Shown one piece after another: positions 18,742 to 26,904 of a stretch of 64,000 nt of DNA (its first letter is position 1; each line of letters opens with the position of its first letter). Source of the stretch: Bacteroidales bacterium 52_46 (GTDB taxonomy: Bacteria; Bacteroidota; Bacteroidia; Bacteroidales; Muribaculaceae); NCBI GenBank assembly GCA_001915385.1, contig MNQK01000029.1:37607-101606 (forward strand), read 5' to 3'. The notes below the pieces were generated by a model. That model saw only the letters and a list, made by a program, of their open reading frames with translations, made no database searches and was not told where the DNA came from. The position numbers were made by a program, and so were the translations under genes.

Positions 18742-19773
18742 TTACTTTATAGCCGTAATCCTCGAATTGCGGCTTACCTTCTGCTGGCCTTTCACTATCA
18801 GTGTGTCGCCGCGCACTATGCCGCTGCTGATTACGATGCCCTCGTCGGTCAGCGCGCCCGTCACGACATTGCGTCTGATGGCATAACCCGCCGAATCAAG
18901 CCATACGTAATGGCTGTTGTCGGAATCAAGCATCACCGCGTCGAGCGGTACGGTAAGGCTGCGGCTCGTGGAGTCGGTGTTGAGGGTCACGTCGCATATC
19001 ATTCCCGGCAGCAGTTCGCCGTCAGGATTATCGACAGTCATCTTCACATCGTAAGCACGTGTGATGGGGTTGGCCGATACGCCTTTCTCGGTGATTTTTC
19101 CGGTGAATCTCTTGTTGCCGAGTGCCGAAACGGTTATGTCGGCCTCGCCGGCGCCCGGGATGGATGAAATCTCATTTTCCGGTATCGATACATTTACTTT
19201 GACCGGGTCGATATTGACAATCTTGACAACGGGAAGTCCCGGAGCGGCCGTCATCCCCGCGTCCATGAATTTCTCCGACACGTAGCCCGAGATGGGAGCG
19301 TAGAGCGTGCCGTCATTGAGCGTCTTGCGGGCGATGGCCTCGGCGCTTTGCGCCTGTTTGAGCGTCTGCTCCATCTCCACCCACTTGATGTCGGCTATCG
19401 CGCCGGCGTCGTGCAGCATCTTCATGCGGTTGTAGGCGTCCTGTGCCTCAGCGAGCGCCGCTTTCGATATGTCGTATGCATTTCTGAGCGACGAGGCGTC
19501 GACCGTGGCTATCAGCTGACCTTTCTTTACAAAGTCGCCTGCCGACACATTCATCGTCTGTATCGTGCCGGGCACCGTGAAACTGGCCACCGTGCCGCTC
19601 GACTCCTCTACCGTGCCGGAATAATTCCTTGATGTTGACATGTTTGATTCACCGGCCACCGCGGTTTCCACTCTTATCACCTCCGGAGCCGTCGACTCTT
19701 TCTTTTCATGACACGACGACAGGAAAGGCACCGCTGCCAATGCTATTGCCGCTTTCATCAGTATCGCTTTCAT
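18742..19773 (-). CDS. RND efflux periplasmic adaptor (membrane fusion lipoprotein)
   Basis: 343 residues from ATG 19773; frames starting further upstream lack a signal. MKAILMKAAI...FLSSC gives a lipobox with Cys21. The order barrel-sandwich ('VASFTVPGTIQTMNVSAGDFVKKGQLIATVD'-like, 70-100), alpha-hairpin ('ALAEAQDAYNRMKMLHDAGAIAD'), then lipoyl return, beta-barrel and membrane-proximal segments is typical of AcrA/MexA. It links the pump to TolC. First gene of the operon; direct repeats at 19836-19870 lie in its upstream region. Confidence 0.92.
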   Translation of the reverse strand: MKAILMKAAIALAAVPFLSSCHEKKESTAPEVIRVETAVAGESNMSTSRNYSGTVEESSGTVASFTVPGTIQTMNVSAGDFVKKGQLIATVDASSLRNAYDISKAALAEAQDAYNRMKMLHDAGAIADIKWVEMEQTLKQAQSAEAIARKTLNDGTLYAPISGYVSEKFMDAGMTAAPGLPVVKIVNIDPVKVNVSIPENEISSIPGAGEADITVSALGNKRFTGKITEKGVSANPITRAYDVKMTVDNPDGELLPGMICDVTLNTDSTSRSLTVPLDAVMLDSDNSHYVWLDSAGYAIRRNVVTGALTDEGIVISSGIVRGDTLIVKGQQKVSRNSRITAIK

Positions 19774-19835
19774 AACCTGAACAGTTAAAACGTTAATATT
19801 ATGCAAAATCACACATCCCCGGCACGTGCATCCCT

Positions 19836-19870
19836 TCATATTACACATTACACGTAAAATCATATTACAC
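19836..19870 (-). promoter_or_regulatory. Direct repeats upstream of the efflux operon, possible operator
   Basis: TCATATTACAC occurs at 19836-19846 and again at 19860-19870, a 24-bp spacing, with a partial ACATTACACGT between them. The spacing puts the copies on nearly the same helix face. Operator function is inference only. Confidence 0.35.
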
Positions 19871-19954
19871 GAAATTTACATGTACTTACATGCTGCCGTT
19901 TTTCCGTGGTTGTAAATACTAAACAACAAACCCCCGCAAATTGATTACCGCCAT

Positions 19955-19983
19955 TGATTATTTCCCTAAAATACTTACCTTTG
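19955..19983 (+). promoter_or_regulatory. Rightward promoter pointing at the HipA-like gene
   Basis: TTG at 19955-19957 lies 18 bp before TACCTTTG at 19976-19983. The next plus-strand gene begins 330 bp away, beyond a 9-bp array and a MITE-like element. The 539 bp between the adaptor and HipA-like genes hold only these elements. Confidence 0.5.
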
Positions 19984-20034
19984 CATCCAATCCCGGCATA
20001 ATAATCCCTCATTCCCCCGCATCGGCACCCGTCA

Positions 20035-20088
20035 CTCGGACAAGTCAGACTTGTCCGACCCGTCCGACTTGTCTGACCGGTCCGACAA
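20035..20088. repeat. 9-bp-register GTCNGAC array, six units
   Basis: The units start at 20035 (CTCGGAC), 20044, 20053, 20062, 20071 and 20080. The central base of GTCNGAC varies, and the two spacer bases are AA, TT, CC, TT, CG and AA. Confidence 0.85.
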
Positions 20089-20120
20089 TCGCGATTGACC
20101 TAAATATCCCCCTTGGGTGT

Positions 20121-20290
20121 TTTAGAGATTGTCTAAATTTATATGATGCAGATTTTGAGAGGGATTGTCAGATGGATTTTTGATTGCGATGAAGGAGCGT
20201 AGCCGTAGCTACGTGACTGAAGAGCGAGCAAAAAGACGCTGACAAGACCCTCAAAAGCAAAGTAATATAAATTTTAGACAATCTCTTAAA
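20121..20290. mobile_element. 170-bp MITE-like element with terminal inverted repeats
   Basis: The left end, 20121-20144 (TTTAGAGATTGTCTAAATTT...), is the inverse of the right end, 20265-20290, apart from two one-base gaps. Inside, TTTTGAGAGGGATTGTCAG is mirrored by CTGACAAGACCCTCAAAA, so most of the element folds on itself around a CGTAGC...GCTACG centre. It encodes nothing. I see no clear target-site duplication. It sits between an upstream promoter and the HipA-like gene. Confidence 0.7.
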
Positions 20291-20298
20291 TTTATTCT

Positions 20299-20306
20299 TA
20301 TCTTTG
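20299..20306 (+). promoter_or_regulatory. -7 box immediately before the HipA-like gene
   Basis: TATCTTTG fits TAnnTTTG. Transcription would begin near 20312, at the ATG itself (20313), implying a leaderless or almost leaderless mRNA. The -33 region would fall in the right end of the MITE-like element and has no clear TTTG. Confidence 0.4.
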
Positions 20307-20312
20307 CATGCT

Positions 20313-21101
20313 ATGAATGAAATCCGAACAACCGATGCCGTGCGCTATGTCCTGCCGCTTCGTGAGGGTGGGTCGCTTCCGGCGCTTGTCGATGCCGACG
20401 ACGGCTTTAAATATGTGCTTAAGTTCCGTGGGGGAGGCCACGGTGCAAAGGCTCTTATCGCCGAATTCATTGGCGGAGAGATTGCCCGCGCCGCAGGTAT
20501 GCGCGTTCCCGAACTCGTCTTTGTCAACCTCGACGAGAGTTTCGGCCGCACCGAGGGCGACGAGGAGATACAGGACCTGCTGCAGGCGAGCCGCGGGCTC
20601 AACCTCGGTCTGCATTTCCTTTCCGGCGCCCTGACATGGGACGTCGTCGTCAACACTGCCGACCCTATGGAAGCCTCGCGTATCGTATGGCTCGATGCGT
20701 TTATCACCAATGTCGACCGCACCTGGCGCAACACCAACATGCTCCTGTGGCATGGCCGCGAGCTGTGGCTCATCGACCACGGTGCCTCACTCTATTTTCA
20801 TCACAACTGGACTGGTTGGGAAAAAGCCGCGCTGTCGCCATTCCCATATATCAAGGACCACGCCCTGCTACGCGATGCATCCATGCTCGATGAGGCCGAT
20901 GTCGAGATGCGCACGCGCATCACCCCCGAAGTCATCGATGCGGTCGTGGCAGCTATTCCCGACACATGGCTGCTGCAGGCTTCGGAGGAAATATCTCCCG
21001 ATGAGCAGCGCCGCGTATATGCCGAATTTCTGAAAACTCGATTGTCAAACTCCCATATTTTCGTAAATCATGCCCGAGAAGCCCGAAATGCACTTGTATG
21101 A
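20313..21101 (+). CDS. HipA-like kinase-domain protein
   Basis: 262 residues from ATG 20313; the frame also reads from a TTG three codons earlier, inside the -7 box. The protein matches the compact HipA_2-type family: Lys37 in 'YVLKF' (ATP site), 'NVDRTWRN' at 133-140 as catalytic loop, and 'LIDHGAS' at 153-159 as the metal-binding segment. It lacks the N-subdomain-1 of classical HipA toxins and no HipB-type antitoxin is present. Instead it overlaps a DUF3037 gene by 32 bp, a pairing I know as recurrent for this family. Kinase activity is likely; the target is unknown. It may be a housekeeping kinase or a toxin-like module. Confidence 0.85.
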   Translation: MNEIRTTDAVRYVLPLREGGSLPALVDADDGFKYVLKFRGGGHGAKALIAEFIGGEIARAAGMRVPELVFVNLDESFGRTEGDEEIQDLLQASRGLNLGLHFLSGALTWDVVVNTADPMEASRIVWLDAFITNVDRTWRNTNMLLWHGRELWLIDHGASLYFHHNWTGWEKAALSPFPYIKDHALLRDASMLDEADVEMRTRITPEVIDAVVAAIPDTWLLQASEEISPDEQRRVYAEFLKTRLSNSHIFVNHAREARNALV

Positions 21102-21456
21102 GTATGCCGTAGTGCGATATATGCCGCGTGTCGAGCGCGAGGAGTTTGTCAACGTCGGACTCGTCATGATGTGCAAGCGCCGCCGCTGGATACGCGTCCG
21201 CATGCACCTCGACGAGCACAAAGTCCGCGCCCTCTGTCCCGCAGTCGACCTCGCCCAACTCTCCTCCCAGCTCGAATCATTCAGCCGTGTAGCCGAAGGC
21301 ACCCATCCCCGGATAGCCCCCCTCGAGACCCACGAACGTTTCCGCTGGCTGACCGCAGTCCGTTCGGCCTGCATCACCACCTCACGTCCCCATCCCGGCC
21401 TCACCCCCGACCTCGACGCCACCTTCAGCCGCCTCTTCACCGAACTCGTCGAATAA
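21070..21456 (+). CDS. DUF3037 family protein
   Basis: 128 residues, starting 'MPEKPEMHLYEYAVVRYMPRVEREEFVNVGLVMMCK', the usual opening of DUF3037. The final third is shorter than in many relatives. It overlaps the HipA-like gene by 32 bp, so the two are surely one transcript and probably function together. No catalytic motif is visible. A partner or regulator role is inference from context only. Confidence 0.85.
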   Translation: MPEKPEMHLYEYAVVRYMPRVEREEFVNVGLVMMCKRRRWIRVRMHLDEHKVRALCPAVDLAQLSSQLESFSRVAEGTHPRIAPLETHERFRWLTAVRSACITTSRPHPGLTPDLDATFSRLFTELVE

Positions 21457-21490
21457 TCCCTCAGTACACCCAAAATCAAGCAAAGATAAA

Positions 21491-21520
21491 TGGGGCGGGG
21501 GCGTCTCGCCCCCGTGGTAG
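21491..21520. repeat. Family A single hairpin
   Basis: CGGGGGCG-TCT-CGCCCCCG with flanking GGGG and GTGGTAG, 35 bp after the DUF3037 stop. Confidence 0.75.
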
Positions 21521-21576
21521 CCTCCCCAAGATACGGATATAGTGCAAAACTATAATTATCAGTCAAAAGTCGCAGC

Positions 21577-21741
21577 AAATTGTACGGACGCGATTCAATG
21601 CTGTTTACTTAGCAGAGGTGATAGGGGCGGGGGCGTCTCGCCCCCGAGGTAACTTTCAGGATAATACCCCGAGGGCGAGACGCCCTCGCCCCTACCTATA
21701 CCCCCTTAGGTAAACATCATTGAATCGCGTCCCTACAATTT
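21577..21741. repeat. Family A nested palindromic element, full length, best preserved
   Basis: It begins AAATTGTACGGACGCG and ends with the inverse (CGCGTCCCTACAATTT); the terminal 24-bp arms differ by one base. Two inner hairpins (CGGGGGCG-TCT-CGCCCCCG and GAGGGCGA-GACGCCCTC) form a second inverted pair. It fills most of the 447-bp gap between the convergent DUF3037 and secDF genes. Confidence 0.9.
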
Positions 21742-21850
21742 GGTTTGTATTTTTGAGTCTGCAACATCATCACAACAATTCGCTGCGACTTTTGTAATGC
21801 TGCAAAATGCCCGATGTTAACGCTTATCGCACAACAGTCCACCTGACGCA

Positions 21851-21881
21851 AACGAGGCCCCACCAATGGCGGGACCTCGTT
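21851..21881 (-). terminator. secDF terminator
   Basis: AACGAGGTCCCGCCA pairs with TGGGGCCTCGTT around a TTGG loop with small imperfections, 22 bp after the secDF stop. Confidence 0.65.
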
Positions 21882-21903
21882 CATATCGGATTCATTAAAT
21901 CAG

Positions 21904-24861
21904 TTACTTTGAAGCGGGAGCGGCTACAGCTTTTTTATTGCGGCGACGGTCGGTGATGTAAGCTACCGGTGCTGCGATGAAGATAGTGGCGCAGGTACCG
22001 ATGATTACACCGAATATCATCGCGAAGATGAAGCTGCGGAGCGAGTCGGCGCCGAGGAAGAAGATGCTCAACAATACCAGCAGCGTAGAGGCCGACGTCA
22101 TGATTGTACGGGCCAATGTCGAGTTGATTGACGTGTTGATGATGTCGAAGAAATTCTTCTTGGGATAGAGCGCCGTGTTCTCACGCACACGGTCGAACAC
22201 TACCACGGTATCGTTGATCTGGTAACCGATGACGGTCAGGATAGCCGCGATAAATGTCTGGTCGATTTCCATCGCGAAGGGGAACAGACCCCAGAACAGC
22301 GAGTAGAAGCCGATGATGGTGAACGCTGTGAACGCTACGGCTGCCAATGCTCCGAGTGAGAAGGCGATGTTGCGGAAACGGATAAGGATATAGATGAACA
22401 TCGCGATGAGCGAAAGTGTCACTGCTATATATGCCTTGTTGCGCATGTCGTCGGCCACTGTAGGTCCTACCTTCTGTGACGATACGATTCCCTGACTTTG
22501 GTCGGTGGTCGTGAAGTCCTTGAGGTTCATGCCCTCCTTGAGGTTAGGCTGAAGAGCGGTATAGAGTTTGCCTACAATCTCGTTCTCTGCGATAGAGTCG
22601 GGTTCGCCGATTTTGTAGTTGGTCGAGATACGTACCTGGTTGGCACCCTCAATCTTGATGACTGAAACCTGTGCTCCGTCAAACATCGGGGCGATGCGCT
22701 CCTGAATTTTGTCGGGAGTATCATTAGCTCCAATATTGTCGAGCATCACGACGTAGTTGCGGCCGCCCGAGAAGTCGATACCCTGGTTGAGACCGCGGGT
22801 GAAGAACGAAATCAGTACCACGGCAATCATGATGCCGACTACGAGGAAGCTGACTTTGCGTTTGCCGAGGAAGTTGATGTTGGTGTTGTCAAACATCTTG
22901 CGCGACAATGCGGTGGTGAAGGTCAGACGCTCGAAGCATTTCTTCTTGGCACCGAGAATGAACACGATGCGTGTCAGGTAAACTGCGGTGAAGAACGAAC
23001 ATGCGATACCGATGATAAGTGTCGTGGCGAAGCCCTTGATGGGACCTGTGCCGTACATCAGGAGGATAACACCGGTGATGATTGATGTCAGGTTGGAGTC
23101 GAAGATGGCCGAGAAAGCATTTGAATAACCGTCGGCGATAGCCGTACGGGCATTCTTGCCGGCGCGGAGTTCCTCTTTCGTGCGCTCGAAGATGAGTACG
23201 TTGGCGTCAACCGCCATACCCAAGGCGAGCACGATACCTGCCATACCCGACAGTGTCAGCACTGCCTGGAACGATGCGAGGATACCGAATGTGAAGAAGA
23301 GGTTGAGCACGAGGCCGAGGTTGGCGATAAGGCCGGGTATCACGCCGTAGTAGCTTATCATGAGTATCATGAGCAATACGAGCGCAACGATGAACGATAC
23401 GATACCGCTGTCGATGGCCTGCTTGCCGAGCGACGGACCGATTACCTCGGTCTGGATGGGATCCACGCGGGCGGTCATCTTACCGCTCTTGAGCACGTTG
23501 GCGAGGTTCTGCGCCTCCTGCACGTCGAAGTTGCCGGTGATCTGTGAGCTTCCGCCGGTAATCTTGTCGTTGACGCGCGGTGCTGAGTATACTTCGTCGT
23601 CAAGCACGATGGCTACGGGCCAGCCGATGTTGTCGCCGGTGACGCGTGCCCATTCTTTCGCTCCGTCGCTGTCCATGTCCATCGACACTACCTGTGAGTT
23701 CTGGTTGCTGTCGAAGTCGGCGCGTGCGTTGACCACATGGTCGCCGTTCATGGCGGGAACACCCTTGTTCGATTTCAGGGCGTAGAGTGCGAAATATTCA
23801 GCCTTGTTGAATTTTTCGGGAATGTGTGCCCAGCGGAACTGGATGCCGTCGGGACGGAACTGTGCGTATTCCGGCGAGCGGAGTGCCTGGCCTACAGCTG
23901 CGGTGTCCTTGGGAAGGTAGTAGCCTACTACCGGGTTGGACATGTGGAGGCCGGAGTCTACGCGGGCTACCTCGTCGGTGACGCGGCCGCGGGAATCCTG
24001 CTTGTAGATGAGGTTCTTCGACAGGCGGCTGATTGTTTTGCCTGAAGCATCGTCGATGCGGCCAAGTGCGGTGCGCACCGTGGTGCCGAACTCATCCTTG
24101 TAGGTGGTGTAGAACTGGAGCTTTGCCTGACGCTGGAGCAGGTTGAGCATGTCGTCCTTGTCCTTCACGCCCGGAAGCTCGAGAAGTATCTGGCCATCCT
24201 TGCTCTGAAGCACCTGTATGTTGGGTGATACGACTCCGTAGGCGTCGATACGCGAGCGGAGCACGTTGGTTGCCGAGTTGTCCACTCGGTCCTTGATTTC
24301 TTTCTTGAGCACCGAAATTACCTCGTTGCGGCTTGAGTTGGCCTTGATGCCGTCGACTGCGAATACTTTGGCGAGGTTGGCGTTGGGGGCCAGCTTGCGG
24401 TATTCGTCGTAGAACGTGGCTACGTAGTCGACCTCGGGGCCGTTGTTCTCAATCCATTCTTTCTGTGCTTTGTCGGCTACCGCAAGGGCTTTGTTGAAGT
24501 CTTCGTCGGGTGCGCCGTCTTTCATGGATGTGATGAGGTCGTGGAGCGATACCTGAAGCAATACGCTCATACCGCCTTTAAGGTCAAGGCCGAGGCCTAT
24601 GCTCCATTTCTGTACTTCGCTGAATGTGTAACCGAGCCATACATTCTCATTCTTGATGGAAGTAAGGTACTCCGCTTTTCCTTTAGCGAATGCCTGAGGG
24701 TTTTTATCTTCCGGGCCTGCTTTTTCGGTTGCGTACTCCTCGGCTTTGCTCATCTGATGGCTTGACGCAAGCGTGAACGACAGATAGAACAAGCAGATCA
24801 GCACCAGGAAAATAGCAATCACTCCGGCGATAATACTCCCTAAAGTTCCTTTGCTTTGCAT
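21904..24861 (-). CDS. secDF: SecDF protein translocase fusion
   Basis: 985 residues combining SecD (about 1-630) and SecF (about 640-985), the form usual in Bacteroidetes. An N-terminal helix (12-34) is followed by a long periplasmic region with 'WSIGLGLDLKGGMSVLLQV' and the head domain, then the SecD membrane bundle containing 'GMAVDANVLIFERTKEEL'. The SecF half carries 'GIDFSGGRNYVVML' and 'VIGYQINDTVVVFDRVREN'. It uses the proton gradient to pull proteins through SecYEG and return SecA to its cycle. It is monocistronic, with a clear promoter near 25000. Confidence 0.96.
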   Translation of the reverse strand: MQSKGTLGSIIAGVIAIFLVLICLFYLSFTLASSHQMSKAEEYATEKAGPEDKNPQAFAKGKAEYLTSIKNENVWLGYTFSEVQKWSIGLGLDLKGGMSVLLQVSLHDLITSMKDGAPDEDFNKALAVADKAQKEWIENNGPEVDYVATFYDEYRKLAPNANLAKVFAVDGIKANSSRNEVISVLKKEIKDRVDNSATNVLRSRIDAYGVVSPNIQVLQSKDGQILLELPGVKDKDDMLNLLQRQAKLQFYTTYKDEFGTTVRTALGRIDDASGKTISRLSKNLIYKQDSRGRVTDEVARVDSGLHMSNPVVGYYLPKDTAAVGQALRSPEYAQFRPDGIQFRWAHIPEKFNKAEYFALYALKSNKGVPAMNGDHVVNARADFDSNQNSQVVSMDMDSDGAKEWARVTGDNIGWPVAIVLDDEVYSAPRVNDKITGGSSQITGNFDVQEAQNLANVLKSGKMTARVDPIQTEVIGPSLGKQAIDSGIVSFIVALVLLMILMISYYGVIPGLIANLGLVLNLFFTFGILASFQAVLTLSGMAGIVLALGMAVDANVLIFERTKEELRAGKNARTAIADGYSNAFSAIFDSNLTSIITGVILLMYGTGPIKGFATTLIIGIACSFFTAVYLTRIVFILGAKKKCFERLTFTTALSRKMFDNTNINFLGKRKVSFLVVGIMIAVVLISFFTRGLNQGIDFSGGRNYVVMLDNIGANDTPDKIQERIAPMFDGAQVSVIKIEGANQVRISTNYKIGEPDSIAENEIVGKLYTALQPNLKEGMNLKDFTTTDQSQGIVSSQKVGPTVADDMRNKAYIAVTLSLIAMFIYILIRFRNIAFSLGALAAVAFTAFTIIGFYSLFWGLFPFAMEIDQTFIAAILTVIGYQINDTVVVFDRVRENTALYPKKNFFDIINTSINSTLARTIMTSASTLLVLLSIFFLGADSLRSFIFAMIFGVIIGTCATIFIAAPVAYITDRRRNKKAVAAPASK

Positions 24862-24997
24862 GTGTTGATTTTGTTATATTTAACTGGTTATTAATTATTT
24901 CCTATCAATAGCATGAGTAACTGATAAGACGCTTCGCTCCCTCTCAGTCACATCACTTTTTCTCATCCGACCCCATTAAGGGCTGTTTTTCAGCCTG

Positions 24998-25028
24998 CAA
25001 ATATACAAATATTATCGAAAATATCCAA
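24998..25028 (-). promoter_or_regulatory. secDF promoter
   Basis: On the minus strand TTG lies 20 bp before TATATTTG (-7 box 24998-25005). The transcript would carry a leader of about 130 nt. The remaining 180 bp up to pdxA show nothing recognisable. Confidence 0.65.
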
Positions 25029-25182
25029 TATTGCCACCGCTTTTTTATTTTTAATGAAATTTTAGAAATATATTACGTTCGGCCAACCAATTCTGCCGGG
25101 CGCGCACGGGAAAGCGCCGACGCGCTTTATTACGATGGAAACGGCCGGGCGACAGCGCGATACATCGTTATGAGACACCATC

Positions 25183-26265
25183 TTATTCCTTGGTGAGGTC
25201 GAGGACTACGTTGTCTTTCGACTTGTCGAAGTATTGCCTGCGCAGCGGGTTGGCTGTCATCTCTTTGTGGCGCTCGCGGTTGCGGGCTATGTCGATGGCT
25301 GCGTATAGCGCCTCGCGCATCGACTGTTCCGACGCTTTGCCCTCTCCGGCAATATCGTAGCCGGTGCCGTGGTCGGGCGATGTGCGTACTATCGGTAATC
25401 CGGCGGTGAAGTTGACGCCGCTGTCCATCGCCATTGTCTTGAACGGCGCGAGTCCCTGGTCGTGGTACATGGCGAGTATGCCGTCGAAATGTTTGAACAG
25501 TCCCGAACCGAAAAATCCGTCGGCAGCGTATGGGCCGTAGCATTCCACGCCCTGCTCTTTCGCAGCGGTGATGGCGGGTATGATGACATCCTGCTCTTCG
25601 CTGCCGAGCAGTCCGTTTTCGCCGGCATGCGGATTGAGGGCGAGCACCGCTATGCGCGGGTGCACTATGGCGAAATCGCTGCGCAGCGAGTCGCTGAATA
25701 TCTTCAGTTTCTCCACGATTCGTTCGGCGGTGATGTTTTCGGCTATCTTGCTTATGGGCAGATGGGTGGTGACGAGTGCCACACGTATGTCGCGGTTGAA
25801 GAGCACCATCAGCGCTTTGCCTCCTACCGAGGCCTCGAGATATTCGGTATGCCCGGGGAACGTGAACAGGTCGCTCTGTATGTTGTCCTTGTTGATGGGG
25901 GCTGTGACGATGGCGTCAAGGGCGCCGGCGCTCACGTCCTGTACTGCTTTTTCGAGAGCGGCGAATGCGGCGGCTCCGGCCTCTTTGGTGCTTTGTCCCG
26001 GTTCTACTTTGCACTCCTCGCCGACCACGTTGATTATGTTGACTGCGCCGTCGCGTGCCTCAGAGACACTATTGATCTGGTGCAGTTGCTGCTGTTGCAT
26101 GCCGAGAGCCTTGCGGTAGAATGCCGCGATTTTGGCCGACCCGTAGATTATCGGGGTGCAAAGCTCGAGTATGCGGTTGTCGTCGAGCATCTTGAGTATC
26201 ACCTCATAGCCTATGCCGTTGATGTCGCCGTGCGTGATACCTATCTTGATTGTGTTTCCTTCCAT
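25183..26265 (-). CDS. pdxA: 4-hydroxythreonine-4-phosphate dehydrogenase
   Basis: 360 residues, the usual length. 'IGITHGDINGIGYEVILK' opens the fold, 'VTAPINKDNIQ' and 'FPGHTEYLE' line the substrate site, and 'ALNPHAGENGLLG' and 'MYHDQGLAPFKTM' supply the metal-binding His residues. 'TSPDHGTGYDIAG' is the C-terminal signature. The enzyme oxidises 4-phosphohydroxy-L-threonine in the DXP-dependent pyridoxal phosphate pathway. No other pdx gene is nearby. Confidence 0.96.
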   Translation of the reverse strand: MEGNTIKIGITHGDINGIGYEVILKMLDDNRILELCTPIIYGSAKIAAFYRKALGMQQQQLHQINSVSEARDGAVNIINVVGEECKVEPGQSTKEAGAAAFAALEKAVQDVSAGALDAIVTAPINKDNIQSDLFTFPGHTEYLEASVGGKALMVLFNRDIRVALVTTHLPISKIAENITAERIVEKLKIFSDSLRSDFAIVHPRIAVLALNPHAGENGLLGSEEQDVIIPAITAAKEQGVECYGPYAADGFFGSGLFKHFDGILAMYHDQGLAPFKTMAMDSGVNFTAGLPIVRTSPDHGTGYDIAGEGKASEQSMREALYAAIDIARNRERHKEMTANPLRRQYFDKSKDNVVLDLTKE

Positions 26266-26353
26266 TTTATATGTTTTTTATATTTTATATGTGACAATTG
26301 ATGATTTTTTATCGGCCATTCCGATTGTTATGCGAAATTAATGAAAAATTTTG

Positions 26354-26361
26354 TATTTTTG
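26354..26361 (+). promoter_or_regulatory. -7 box upstream of the alcohol dehydrogenase remnant
   Basis: TATTTTTG on the plus strand, 50 bp before the coding remnant. It may be the surviving promoter of the decayed gene. Confidence 0.3.
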
Positions 26362-26411
26362 CCAAATACAAAACGATGTGGCGCCTTTTTTATAAAAAAC
26401 TACGGGTTTGA

Positions 26412-26621
26412 CACCATGCGGAGGCCTCGCAGGCCGCCGTCGACGCTGTGCGCGCCCTCTCCGTCAAAGTCGGTATCCCGCAGCATCTGAGCGACCTCGG
26501 CATAACTGAAAAGGATATTCCCGCCCTCGCCGACCAGGCTCTTGCCGACGTCTGCACTCCCGGAAATCCCCGCGAAGTAACCCTCAACGACATCAAATCC
26601 CTCTACGCCAAAGTGCTGTAA
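26412..26621 (+). pseudogene. C-terminal remnant of an iron-containing alcohol dehydrogenase (FucO-like)
   Basis: Sixty-nine codons end in TAA. The reading 'AVDAVRALSVKVGIPQHL', 'SDLGITEKDIPALADQAL' and 'DVCTPGNPREVTLNDIKSLY' matches the last segment of lactaldehyde reductase/iron alcohol dehydrogenases. A TGA immediately precedes it in frame and there is no suitable start, so about 310 N-terminal residues are gone. An intact terminator follows. The 640-bp gap between pdxA and deoC otherwise contains a -7 box and one Family A element. Confidence 0.85.
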
Positions 26622-26646
26622 TCCAAATTATAGATATAAAAGCAAT

Positions 26647-26679
26647 AAAGAGCCGCAGACATTTGTCTGCGGCTCTTTT
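26647..26679. terminator. Terminator behind the dehydrogenase remnant
   Basis: A perfect 14-bp stem (AAAGAGCCGCAGAC with its inverse) and a four-base loop are followed by T residues. It probably served the lost gene. Confidence 0.8.
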
Positions 26680-26705
26680 GATTACTAATCGATATATTTT
26701 CCGTC

Positions 26706-26857
26706 AAATTGTAAGGACGCGATTCAACGATAGGGGCGGGGGCGTCTCGCCCCCGTGGTATTATTCCTATATGCCGAAAGTTACAACGGGGGCGAGACGC
26801 CCCCGCCCCTATCAACTAAGCTTAAGTTAATGGCATTGAATCGCGTTCCTACAATTT
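26706..26857. repeat. Family A nested palindromic element, full length
   Basis: The outer arms AAATTGTAAGGACGCG and CGCGTTCCTACAATTT enclose a left hairpin and an inverted right one. Here the two inner hairpins are also mutually complementary over about 24 bp (GATAGGGGCGGGGGCGTCTC with its inverse). Confidence 0.88.
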
Positions 26858-26904
26858 GGCGGAAGTTCATGCGCCCCCGCGGGGAAGGTCGGCTGGACCG
26901 GTCA

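Noticed and set aside
20035..20088. CRISPR-like array
   Set aside because: The period is 9 bp with 2-base spacers, far below any CRISPR repeat-spacer size, and no cas gene is present.
25020..25182. Possible small gene between secDF promoter and pdxA
   Set aside because: No frame with a start, sensible composition or upstream signal.
26266..26640. Possible intact short gene for the dehydrogenase-like segment
   Set aside because: An in-frame TGA precedes the similarity and no start codon lies within it; it is best read as a remnant.
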